From IMG/VR virus record IMGVR_UViG_3300035698_002650, positions 1 through 41,090 of that record: 41,090 bases of DNA, one strand, 5' to 3'. A program made the position numbers and the translations under genes. This stretch comes from a virus. Positions 31,322-38,440 of this stretch are shown in pieces (position 1 is the first letter of the stretch; each line of letters begins with the position of its first letter). The notes under the pieces are model-generated. The model ran no database searches. It was not told where the DNA came from and was given only the letters and a program-made list of their open reading frames with translations.

Positions 31322-31585
31322 ATGGCAATAGACATAATAGGGCACTTAAATACAGAGAGCACTCTGACAGCACAAGAAAAGGTTCGTATGTTGGGCGACT
31401 TTTGTACAAGTCATGGGTACCTAGAAGAGATTTCAGAAGATGGGGATGACGTAGTGGAGAACCCAGTCAGTAAGAAGGAGTTTGCAAACAGGGTGATCAT
31501 AGAGTACATTAAGAGGAAGGTAGAAAAGGAGAGAAGAAAAGTTGTAAATGCTGCGAACGTGATAGAGGAATTAATTTTAGAGTAG
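31322..31585 (+). CDS. Hypothetical helical protein
   Basis: The 87-residue, mostly helical protein has an acidic middle (EEISEDGDDVVENP) and a basic helix at the end (RKVEKERRKVVNAANVIEEL). It has a TTAAATTTATTATTAG leader (31302-31317) and no Shine-Dalgarno. No family recognised. It lies between the fiber-like gene and the Com-like protein, in the virion block. Confidence 0.55.
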   Translation: MAIDIIGHLNTESTLTAQEKVRMLGDFCTSHGYLEEISEDGDDVVENPVSKKEFANRVIIEYIKRKVEKERRKVVNAANVIEELILE

Positions 31586-31591
31586 AGTAAA

Positions 31592-31759
31592 ATGAACGTA
31601 CAAGAAGCACTTCGGATCATAGACAAGGTTTTAGCTAACGTTAAAGGGACTAGGATGGACCATCAGAGACTGACAGAAGCAGTCCAAGTATTAAGGTTAG
31701 AAATAGCAAAAGCAAAGAAAATAGAAACAGAACTAAAGAAGGATATAAAAAAGAAATAA
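31592..31759 (+). CDS. Small helical protein
   Basis: The 55-residue frame at ATG 31592 reads VQEALRIIDKVLANVKG, a DHQRLTEAVQVLRLEI helix and a Lys-rich tail. It has the window's typical element TTAATTTTAG (31571-31580) 11 bases before its start. This supports it as a real gene even though it is short. No family recognised. Confidence 0.55.
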   Translation: MNVQEALRIIDKVLANVKGTRMDHQRLTEAVQVLRLEIAKAKKIETELKKDIKKK

Positions 31760-31775
31760 CATTAATAGGAATAGT

Positions 31776-31967
31776 ATGGTTGAATTTCGTTGTAAAAAAT
31801 GTAATAGGAAGTTGGGTATGGAGCACATCATAGAGGGTGAACTAGAAGTGCGGTGCCCAAGGTGTAAAACGTACAATACTCTGCGTTCTGGAAGGACAAG
31901 TAGAGTGATTGACACGTTCAGGCCGAAAATATATAATAAGGACGAGAAAATTAATAAGTCCCTTTGA
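31776..31967 (+). CDS. Com-like zinc-finger protein
   Basis: The 63-residue protein has FRCKKCNRKLG, then ELEVRCPRCKTYN: two CxxC pairs about 18 residues apart, with the order and spacing of phage Mu Com (a zinc-finger RNA-binding translational regulator). The basic C-terminal region (RSGRTSRVIDTFRPK) fits nucleic-acid contact. Com activates translation of the Mu mom DNA-modification gene; whether a target exists here is unknown, though the window does encode DNA modification functions. Located just before a terminator. Confidence 0.7.
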   Translation: MVEFRCKKCNRKLGMEHIIEGELEVRCPRCKTYNTLRSGRTSRVIDTFRPKIYNKDEKINKSL

Positions 31968-31990
31968 GGATGGTAAGTTGAGGCTTTTAT

Positions 31991-32044
31991 ATGCCCGAAT
32001 AGATTATGTCTAACGACGTAGTTTGTTCGGGCATTTTTGTTTTA
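31991..32044 (+). terminator. Rho-independent terminator between virion units
   Basis: ATGCCCGAA and TTCGGGCAT make a nine-base-pair stem (31991-31999/32026-32034) followed by TTTTTGTTTT. The 26-base loop holds a smaller stem (ATGTC/GACGT). It ends the portal-to-Com unit just before the protease gene. Confidence 0.75.
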
Positions 32045-32063
32045 AATTTAATATAAGATAAAG

Positions 32064-33392
32064 ATGTCAAAAATCAGTAAAGTAGACGCGGCAGAGGGTT
32101 ATCACAGATTATCCAATCCAAAATTCAAGGGGGAAGTAGAGAAATTAGAGCGTAAAACACTCGATTCTAAGCTTGGGATTAAGGGTTTATACTCTCCAGA
32201 GAAGAATATGATTAAGACTTATTTGTTTGACAATACCGCTTGGACGAAAGACGAGGCTAAAGAGTGGGTTGGAGAACATGCAGTACAAGGAAAGGGGCTA
32301 AAAACAACGGCTACTATTGTGAGAAGTAAGGAAGGTATGTTGGCCATTGCGTCAGACTCTTCTGAGGACAGGGACGGTGAAGTTATTGATATAGAGGGTT
32401 GGGACTTAAAAGCGTTTAAAAAGAATCCTGTATTACTTTGGTTGCACAATCGTGCACAAGGCCATAACGGGTTGCCAATCGGTAAAGCAGAGAAGATTGG
32501 TTATAAAATGATAGACGGTAAGAAACGACTAGTGTTTGAGCCAGTATTCGACAATTCTACAGCATTTAATAGGACTGTAAAGAAAATGGCAGAGGAATTA
32601 GGGTTGCTTAATACGTTTTCAGTAGGGTTTTTACCAAAGGAAATGGAAGGCAATAAATTCACGAAACAAATGTTACTCGAGATTAGTCTTGTTCCAGTGC
32701 CATCAAATAGTAACGCAGAATTCATTCAAAGAGCAAAGGACTTTGGTGTTACAAGAGAAGACGCTATTAAATTCGTAGAAATAAAAGCAGTCGTGCCTTA
32801 CAGAGCTTATGTACCAGCAGCAGAATCAAGAGGTTGGGACTCTGGTGCAGCAATCGGTGGTGTAAGAGGCTGGGCAGGAGGTCCAGACAAAGAAGAAATT
32901 GATTTTAACCAGTATAAAGAAGCATTTACATGGTATGACGTACAGGATGAAAAGAAATTCGGTGCGTACAAGCTTCCACACCACGAGGTGGTTGGAGACG
33001 AGTTAGTAACTAACTGGAAAGGTGTGGTATCTGCTATGGCTGCATTACTAGGCGCTAGAGGCGGTGTAGACGTACCAGAGGGCGATAGAAAGGGTATTTA
33101 CAACCACTTGGCTAAGCACTACAAGCAATTTGACAAAGTGTCGCCTGAATTCAAGTTAGTTGAAACACAAGAATTAAAGGACGTGTTTGAATATCTGGAC
33201 GAGGTGTCACAAAAGGAAGGAATGAAGGAATTGAGAAAGATTACTAATAAAACGTTAGCGGTTATTTGTAAGGTTAAAAAGGAGCAAGTAAAGGAAAAGG
33301 AAAAACTTAATACAATTGACAGCAAACTTACCAAAGCCCGAGTTATTAAATCACTTGGTGAGTATGTTAAAGGGAAGGAAACTTCCAAGTAG
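32064..33392 (+). CDS. HK97-type prohead protease with extra C-terminal domain
   Basis: The 442-residue protein's protease domain occupies about residues 80-245: AIASDSSEDRDGEVID, VLLWLHNR with the catalytic His (about residue 127), NTFSVGFLP with the catalytic Ser, and MLLEISLVPVPSNSNAEF. It matures the capsid by cleaving the scaffold or N-terminal arm. A C-terminal module (about 290-370: FGAYKLPHHEV, VSAMAALLGARGGVDVPEGDRKGIYNHLAKHYKQF) is known from phage proteases and related head proteins but is of unclear function. A basic helical tail ends the protein. Normal gene order places the capsid next. Confidence 0.85.
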   Translation: MSKISKVDAAEGYHRLSNPKFKGEVEKLERKTLDSKLGIKGLYSPEKNMIKTYLFDNTAWTKDEAKEWVGEHAVQGKGLKTTATIVRSKEGMLAIASDSSEDRDGEVIDIEGWDLKAFKKNPVLLWLHNRAQGHNGLPIGKAEKIGYKMIDGKKRLVFEPVFDNSTAFNRTVKKMAEELGLLNTFSVGFLPKEMEGNKFTKQMLLEISLVPVPSNSNAEFIQRAKDFGVTREDAIKFVEIKAVVPYRAYVPAAESRGWDSGAAIGGVRGWAGGPDKEEIDFNQYKEAFTWYDVQDEKKFGAYKLPHHEVVGDELVTNWKGVVSAMAALLGARGGVDVPEGDRKGIYNHLAKHYKQFDKVSPEFKLVETQELKDVFEYLDEVSQKEGMKELRKITNKTLAVICKVKKEQVKEKEKLNTIDSKLTKARVIKSLGEYVKGKETSK

Positions 33393-33418
33393 GTAATTAA
33401 TTTTTAGTTTTATTTATT

Positions 33419-34648
33419 ATGAAGGAGATAGACAAAAGTTTAATAGAAGAAATAGTAAAAGAGCAGTTAGAGGCTAAAGAGTCTGTTGAAGCAGAAAGTA
33501 AGTCGAAGGAAACTGTTGAGGAAAGTAAAGTTGAAGTTAATGTGCCAGCAGATGAGATCATGCAAGAAGTTGCAAAGAACATTGTTGACGCTATTAAAGG
33601 TCAGCTAGGCGGTGACTCTGAAGATGCAAAGTATCTTAAGGGACAACTTTATAGCCGCGAGGAAGGACTCAAAGCAGTGAAATACCCTTCGATGAAAGAG
33701 TTGAACAATCTGGACGACAATGAAAAGATTGCTGTTTACTTCAAAGCACTCTTCAGTAAGAACAAGACTGCAGAGGACAACGCGATACTTAAGGGGTTGT
33801 CAGAAGGTACTGCTGGAGACGGTGGTAACTTGGTTCCTGTTCCATTAAGAGCAGAGATCATTAGGTTAATGGGTGATAGGTCAGTTATGCGAGGACTCGC
33901 TACGATACTACCAATGACTTCACAGACATTGGAGATCCCAACATTGGCTAACAACGGTTACGCTAACTGGATTCCAGAGCGTGTAGTGAAAACAACTACA
34001 TCAGCTGAATTTGGAAAAGTTACATTGACTGCGCAAAAGTTGGTTGCAAGAATCTTAATTTCAGAAGAGCTTAATGACGACTCTATTGTCGCTTTGGTTC
34101 CATGGATTACTCAACAGTTTGCTGAGTATATTGCTACGGCAGAAGACAGAGCATTTTTCACTGGTACTGGTGTAAACCAACCACGAGGAATATCTATAGA
34201 GGCTATTACGCAACGTGCAACTGGTGGTGTGCTTGACTTTGATGAAGTGAATTATCTTTACCGATTAGTTCGTCAGTCAGTCAGAAACTCACCTAAAGCA
34301 GCATTTATTGCTCATGGAAGCGTTATTGCTAAACTTGAAAGAATCAAGGACACTGACGGTGGATATATTTGGAGACGTGGACTAGGTAGAACAGCAGGTC
34401 AAACTGAGGTGTTACCAGACACTATCTGGGGACGTCCTATCTATGAACAAAACGACTTGAGTCAAAGCGAACTCTATTTCGGTGATTGGAGTAAGTATTA
34501 TATTGGTGATCGTAAGAAACTATACATACGACAAACTGATACTACTGAAACGTCATGGACAGAAGACGCAATTGACATTAAGGCTGTTGAACGAGTGGAT
34601 GGAAGAGCAGGTTTGCTTGGAGCATTTGCTAAGTTGACAGGTATATAG
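33419..34648 (+). CDS. Major capsid protein, HK97 fold
   Basis: The 409-residue protein has an N-terminal 110-residue charged helical delta domain (EEIVKEQLEAKESVEAESKS) acting as built-in scaffold, expected to be removed by the protease. The mature part starts near KGLSEGTAGDGGNLVP and contains EIIRLMGDRSVMRGLATILP (E-loop region), PERVVKTTTSAEFGKVTL, LVARILISEELNDDS and WITQQFAEYIATAEDRAFFTGTGVNQPRGI. All are hallmarks of the HK97 family. It builds the icosahedral shell. The start at 33419 is supported by a TTAATTTTTAG element. Confidence 0.9.
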   Translation: MKEIDKSLIEEIVKEQLEAKESVEAESKSKETVEESKVEVNVPADEIMQEVAKNIVDAIKGQLGGDSEDAKYLKGQLYSREEGLKAVKYPSMKELNNLDDNEKIAVYFKALFSKNKTAEDNAILKGLSEGTAGDGGNLVPVPLRAEIIRLMGDRSVMRGLATILPMTSQTLEIPTLANNGYANWIPERVVKTTTSAEFGKVTLTAQKLVARILISEELNDDSIVALVPWITQQFAEYIATAEDRAFFTGTGVNQPRGISIEAITQRATGGVLDFDEVNYLYRLVRQSVRNSPKAAFIAHGSVIAKLERIKDTDGGYIWRRGLGRTAGQTEVLPDTIWGRPIYEQNDLSQSELYFGDWSKYYIGDRKKLYIRQTDTTETSWTEDAIDIKAVERVDGRAGLLGAFAKLTGI

Positions 34649-34658
34649 TTTTTTGAGG

Positions 34659-34689
34659 GCTGGGTACTAGTGAGGGCTTTGTACTCAGC
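34659..34689 (+). terminator. Stem-loop after the capsid gene, possible attenuator
   Basis: GCTGGGTAC and GTACTCAGC pair over nine bases (one G-U) around a 13-base loop. There is no clear U-run immediately after it, so it may stabilise the capsid mRNA end or partly attenuate transcription rather than terminate. Confidence 0.45.
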
Positions 34690-34721
34690 ACTTAATAAAT
34701 TAAATTTAGTCTTTTTAAGAC

Positions 34722-35000
34722 ATGAAGAGAGTAGAGTTTTTAAAGGATCATAGAGAGCATAAGGTAGGAGACATTGTAGAGGTGGCTAACAATGATTGTT
34801 TTTACCTAGAGCAAGAAGGTGTTGCTGTTTGGTTGGACAGGCCAGAGATAAAGGAAGTGAAGGTTGTGGAAAAGGCAGTTAAAAAGGTTGTAAAGAAAGT
34901 AGTAAACAAGGTAGCAAAGAAGGTAGTAAAGAAAACAGTACGTAAAAGAAAGACTAAGGAAATGACGGCAGGTAAAAAGAAAGGTTATAAAACTAAGTAA
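34722..35000 (+). CDS. Small phage protein, DUF7210-like, Lys-rich tail
   Basis: In this 92-residue protein, the N-terminal half (VEFLKDHREHKVGDIVEVANNDCFYLEQEGVAVWL) is a compact domain widely seen immediately after phage capsid genes. The C-terminal half repeats KKVV/KKVA units (KAVKKVVKKVVNKVAKKV) and ends with basic RKRKTK. This could bind packaged DNA or the inner capsid surface. The TTAAATTTAG element 13 bases upstream supports the start. Confidence 0.7.
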   Translation: MKRVEFLKDHREHKVGDIVEVANNDCFYLEQEGVAVWLDRPEIKEVKVVEKAVKKVVKKVVNKVAKKVVKKTVRKRKTKEMTAGKKKGYKTK

Positions 35001-35019
35001 GTTAATTAGGTACTGAAGA

Positions 35020-35703
35020 ATGGCAATAGTTAGCGGGGCACTCACAACTGTGGACAGAACGAAAAGCTATTTAGGACTTGGCACATTAACAGATACAGAA
35101 ACAAGTGTAATGGAAATGTTGATAAACGCTGTTACTGCGTATGTGGAAGACTATACCGGCAGGACGTTCATGAAGACTGCATACAGTAACGAGGTTTATG
35201 ACGGTCCTTATGATTACAGGATTGTACTCAACAATTACCCTGTGTTTGAGGACGAGACATTTACTTTCCAGAAGAGAGACGCCGGTGGTAATAGTGATGA
35301 TTGGAGTACGATTGACGCAAGCGACTATTTTGTGGACTGGAACGAGGGTGTGATTGAAGCAGCAGGTAGGGCGAAGCTTATACTGGACGTGAACAAGTAC
35401 AGAGTTACTTATACAGCTGGTTATGACTACGACAATATAACTACTTTCCTGGGTAATACAAAGGCAGGGGACTTGGAACTAGCGGCAATGGATATGATAG
35501 CGGCAAGGTGGTTTAGTAGAAAAGGTAGTCCAAACATTAAGGGTGAGAGGTTGGGGGATTATTCAGTCACTTACGGTAGGTCTGATTCAGTTGGTGCTTT
35601 TATGAAGACTGGTGACGGAACGTCGATATCAATGGTTGAGTCGATACTGGACAAGTACGCAAGGTTTGAGATTACTTCAGCTTTAACTCCAAAGAACACA
35701 TGA
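35020..35703 (+). CDS. Head-tail connector protein (head completion)
   Basis: The 227-residue protein starts ALTTVDRTKSYLGLG, ETSVMEMLINAVTAYVEDYTGRTF, the helical bundle of gp6/gp15-type head-completion proteins. It continues with YDYRIVLNNYPVFEDETFTFQKRD, a long beta hairpin (YFVDWNEGVIEAAG) and KYRVTYTAGYDYD with the usual aromatic turn. A final helix holds AAMDMIAARWFSRKGS. It forms the first ring on the portal. Order and length are normal for the family. Confidence 0.8.
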   Translation: MAIVSGALTTVDRTKSYLGLGTLTDTETSVMEMLINAVTAYVEDYTGRTFMKTAYSNEVYDGPYDYRIVLNNYPVFEDETFTFQKRDAGGNSDDWSTIDASDYFVDWNEGVIEAAGRAKLILDVNKYRVTYTAGYDYDNITTFLGNTKAGDLELAAMDMIAARWFSRKGSPNIKGERLGDYSVTYGRSDSVGAFMKTGDGTSISMVESILDKYARFEITSALTPKNT

Positions 35704-36023
35704 GCATAAAAAGTTTTTTTGGAAAAACTGTAATAGTACTAAGACTGAAAGCGGTTAGTGGTAACCGCAGGTCTATGACGACCACAGCGACTGTAGACGG
35801 TGCGATTCAGGAAATGGACAAGCAAAGTAGGACTGAAATAGGTTTAGTACAAGACAGGGCGTGGCAGGCGTACTTTGATATTACAGACGAAAACAATGTA
35901 AAGGAAGGGGACCTAATAGTGGATGAGGACGGCATGAGGTACAAAGTGAGTGAGGTGACTAAAAAGGATTACGGTATTAATCAGCATTTAGACGTAATTT
36001 TAATTGAATATAGTGATGGCTAA
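35700..36023 (+). CDS. Head closure/stopper-like protein
   Basis: The 107-residue beta-rich protein has FFGKTVIVLRLKAVSG, GLVQDRAWQAYFDITDENNVKEGDLIVDEDGMRYKVSEV, and DVILIEYS. GDLIVDEDGxRYKV is typical of head-closure (gp16/SPP1-like) proteins. It would plug the DNA channel and join the tail. It overlaps its neighbours by four and eight bases. The call rests on position plus this short motif. Confidence 0.65.
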   Translation: MSIKSFFGKTVIVLRLKAVSGNRRSMTTTATVDGAIQEMDKQSRTEIGLVQDRAWQAYFDITDENNVKEGDLIVDEDGMRYKVSEVTKKDYGINQHLDVILIEYSDG

Positions 36024-36423
36024 AAAGGGGGCGATACAAATTGAAATAAAGGGGCAGCGGAAACTGAACAAGCTTGCTAGGAACGCTAGTAAAGTAAACG
36101 TAAAGAGCGACTTAGGCAAAGCGTTGCGATTGGTCGGATTTACAGCGGAAAGAGGAATAAAAAAGGCAATTACTACTGAACCTACAAGGGCTATAGATAC
36201 GGGGCTTATGAGGGCGTCTGTGAGGTTGACTAGCATAAGTGAAGACGAAGTGCACGTTGGGCCGAATGTATATTACGCTATATTTGTACATGAAGGTACA
36301 AGACTCATGAGAAGGTCAAGGCCGTTCATACCGCATGGTGTGTTCTTAGTAAGTAAAGACATAGACCGTATTATGTTTAAGACTGGGCAGAAACTATCAA
36401 TTAAATTATTAGTAGGTGTTTAA
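36016..36423 (+). CDS. HK97 gp10-like neck/tail-completion protein
   Basis: The 135-residue protein starts from ATG 36016. It has IEIKGQRKLNKLARN, a LGKALRLVGFTAERGIKKAI helix, EPTRAIDTGLMRASVRLT and EDEVHVGPNVYYAIFVHEGTRLMRRSRPFIP. The DTG-LR-S and YA-FVHEGT-MxxRPFI patterns are the signature of the HK97-gp10 family, which acts at the head-tail joint. It overlaps the previous gene by eight bases. Confidence 0.85.
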   Translation: MAKKGAIQIEIKGQRKLNKLARNASKVNVKSDLGKALRLVGFTAERGIKKAITTEPTRAIDTGLMRASVRLTSISEDEVHVGPNVYYAIFVHEGTRLMRRSRPFIPHGVFLVSKDIDRIMFKTGQKLSIKLLVGV

Positions 36424-36881
36424 TGGGAGCTTGGGTAACATTGGGTTCACAGGTTTACAATTTAATAAATGATAATGCTACCGAATTGGGATTACAGGAA
36501 GTGTACGAAAATCCTAAATTAGAGTTTAGTGGTTATCCAGCGTGTTCTATATTCCCTAGCGACGTACCGAGTGATTATGAGACTACGACAGAGAACCAGA
36601 GGGATTACGTTTTTAAACTAAGAATATTCGACGAGCAGAAAAAACAGGGTTTAGGTAATGCTGTGGCAAGCCTGAAAGCTGTTTCCGATGCTGTCATGGA
36701 CAAGGTTGATGAGGACAATCAGGACCGATCTACGAATAAAGTTATTGGGATTGATATGCCAGTAAATTATATATTTATAAACATTTTCGCTGTGCCGGGA
36801 GTTTGGGGGCAGGCCGAAGATGAAGGGTTAGTATTTACGGAGCTAACTGTAATGGTAAGAGTGTCTTTTGACGCAAGCTAA
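36423..36881 (+). CDS. Tail terminator-like protein
   Basis: The 152-residue protein begins LGSQVYNLINDNATELGLQEVYENPKLEFSGYPACSIFPSDV. It continues with NQRDYVFKLRIFDEQKKQG, a helix, and TELTVMVRVSF at the end. This layout (helix, paired strands, a final beta strand) and the position before the tail-tube gene match tail-terminator proteins. It would cap the tail at its head end. One-base overlap with the previous stop. Confidence 0.7.
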   Translation: MGAWVTLGSQVYNLINDNATELGLQEVYENPKLEFSGYPACSIFPSDVPSDYETTTENQRDYVFKLRIFDEQKKQGLGNAVASLKAVSDAVMDKVDEDNQDRSTNKVIGIDMPVNYIFINIFAVPGVWGQAEDEGLVFTELTVMVRVSFDAS

Positions 36882-36908
36882 AGCAAGTTAAATTTTTAAA
36901 AAAGTAAA

Positions 36909-37889
36909 ATGGCAAAATATTCAGGCAGATTAGTAGACCTTGGGGTCGGAGTAGAGGCTGTTAGGGGGACTGCGGTAGACGCTACATTTTGGTTACCTAA
37001 GCAGGATTTCTCTTTCGACGACAAAGTAAATAAATTCAGAGTAACTTCTAGTGTTGGGTCACTAGCGGACTCTGAGCAAGCCCACGTGCTAACGAAATGG
37101 GGAGAGGGTGATGTAAGTGGCGAGGTTAGAGACGAGTCCATAGGTGTGTTTTTGAAGTCCCTTATGGGGACACTGAATACGACTGGACCTGCCGACAGTG
37201 CCTATACACACGTATTCACGCTGGGTAACAGTGTGTCTCACCCTAGTTTGACATTTGTTGTAAAGGACCCAAACACAACGGAGTCTTACGCATTGGTCAT
37301 GCTAAGTTCTATAGAGTTTTCACAAGATCTGGACGGAGTGCTGAATTACACAGCGTCATTTATTGGTAAAACGTCTGTAGGTGCGAGTGCAACAACTGCT
37401 TATACAGGGGAAAGCAAGTTCACAAAGCGACACACAGAGTTCAAGGTTGCAGGTAGTACTTCGGGATTGGCAGCAGCAAGTGCTATAAGTATTAAGAGTT
37501 TAACGTTAACAATAGCGCAGAACGTGTTGCCAGACAATGTGTTAGGAACGGCAGAACCGGAGGATTTTAATAACACGAACATGAGTGTTGAGGGAAGTGT
37601 TACATTGAACTATACGGACGAGACTTGGAAGAATTACATGAGGAACAATACGTATCGTGCTATGAACCTAAAGTGGACTAACACAGAGATCAGTATTGGT
37701 GCGGGTTCTACAAACCCTAGTATTCAATTCCAAATGCCAAAGGTAGACTTCTTTGAATGGGAGCCAAATTATGCACTGGACGAGATTGTGAGTCAGTCTA
37801 TTTCTTTCAAGGCAAACAAAGACATATCAACAAGTACAGAATTAATTACAATCACGTTGGTGAATGGTAATACAGGTGGTAATTATTAA
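36909..37889 (+). CDS. Major tail (tube) protein
   Basis: The 326-residue beta-rich protein has GVEAVRGTAVDATFWLPK at the start. LTFVVKDPNTTESYALVMLSSIEFSQDLDGVLNYTASFIGK follows, then KSLTLTIAQNVLPDNVLGTAEPEDFNNTNMSVEGSVTLNY. The paired modules with an E(P)xDF...SVEGSV strand are typical of siphovirus tube proteins. It polymerises round the tape measure protein. The start is supported by a TTAAATTTTTA element. Confidence 0.85.
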   Translation: MAKYSGRLVDLGVGVEAVRGTAVDATFWLPKQDFSFDDKVNKFRVTSSVGSLADSEQAHVLTKWGEGDVSGEVRDESIGVFLKSLMGTLNTTGPADSAYTHVFTLGNSVSHPSLTFVVKDPNTTESYALVMLSSIEFSQDLDGVLNYTASFIGKTSVGASATTAYTGESKFTKRHTEFKVAGSTSGLAAASAISIKSLTLTIAQNVLPDNVLGTAEPEDFNNTNMSVEGSVTLNYTDETWKNYMRNNTYRAMNLKWTNTEISIGAGSTNPSIQFQMPKVDFFEWEPNYALDEIVSQSISFKANKDISTSTELITITLVNGNTGGNY

Positions 37890-37910
37890 ATAAATTTATA
37901 GCCCTCAATT

Positions 37911-38222
37911 ATGAGTTTTATATTAAATAAAACGTTAGAATTAAGTAGTTATGGTGACGAGTGGAAAGGTTGTTTTATTACATTAAGAGAACCGACCGTA
38001 GAAGAGATGCAGACAATGAACAAGGATGAAGACGATGTAGAGGACAGTGTGGAGAGCGTTAAGAAGTTAGTACAAAAGTGCTTTGTGTCTGGGAAGGGGT
38101 TCAATGGCAAAGAAATTGTAGAAATTAAAGATGTGTCAAAGTTGCCTTATTCAATTTATAAGGCATGTGTCGATTTTTTATTATCAGGACAACCGACCTC
38201 GAAGGTAGATACAAAAGAGTAG
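37911..38222 (+). CDS. Tail assembly chaperone, upstream frame (G-like)
   Basis: The 103-residue acidic protein has GCFITLREPTVEEMQTMN, then CFVSGKGFNGKEIVEIKDVSKLPYSIYKACVDFLL. It sits between the tail-tube and tape-measure genes, as the lambda G gene does. Its last part overlaps the next frame and contains the slippery heptamer at 38174-38180. It binds the tape measure protein before tube assembly. Confidence 0.75.
   Translation: MSFILNKTLELSSYGDEWKGCFITLREPTVEEMQTMNKDEDDVEDSVESVKKLVQKCFVSGKGFNGKEIVEIKDVSKLPYSIYKACVDFLLSGQPTSKVDTKE
38174..38180 (+). promoter_or_regulatory. -1 ribosomal frameshift site T TTT TTA
   Basis: In the upstream frame, the codons read GAT TTT TTA TTA, placing T TTT TTA exactly in the X XXY YYZ register. 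A -1 slip continues as ATT ATC AGG and enters the downstream frame, giving a 176-residue fusion. Frame positions were checked base by base. Confidence 0.8.
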
Positions 38223-38440
38223 TAGCAGACGTAGTTTTAGGACTACCAAGTGATGACGGAGAGAAAGGAATGAGGTCCGAAGTAGAAGATTATGTTGGGC
38301 AAATGGTCTACAGGGAGAGGTTTGGTTTGAGTTGGGAAGAATTCAAGCAAGAGCCATACAGAGTGTACAAAATGAATACTATGATAGATACAATAGTTAA
38401 ACAGAACAGAAAGAATGGCAACAGACACAAGAAACATTAA
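38180..38440 (+). CDS. Tail assembly chaperone, frameshifted part (GT-like)
   Basis: This frame continues from the slippery site as IIRTTDLEGRYKRVVADVVLGLP, followed by VEDYVGQMVYRERFGLSWEEFKQEPYRVYKMNTMIDTI. It is the T part of a lambda-like GT product and is translated as the C-terminal 86 residues of a 176-residue fusion. An in-frame ATG at 38165 precedes it but lacks a ribosome-binding signal and is probably incidental. It overlaps the tape measure gene start by 26 bases. Confidence 0.75.
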   Translation: MIRTTDLEGRYKRVVADVVLGLPSDDGEKGMRSEVEDYVGQMVYRERFGLSWEEFKQEPYRVYKMNTMIDTIVKQNRKNGNRHKKH

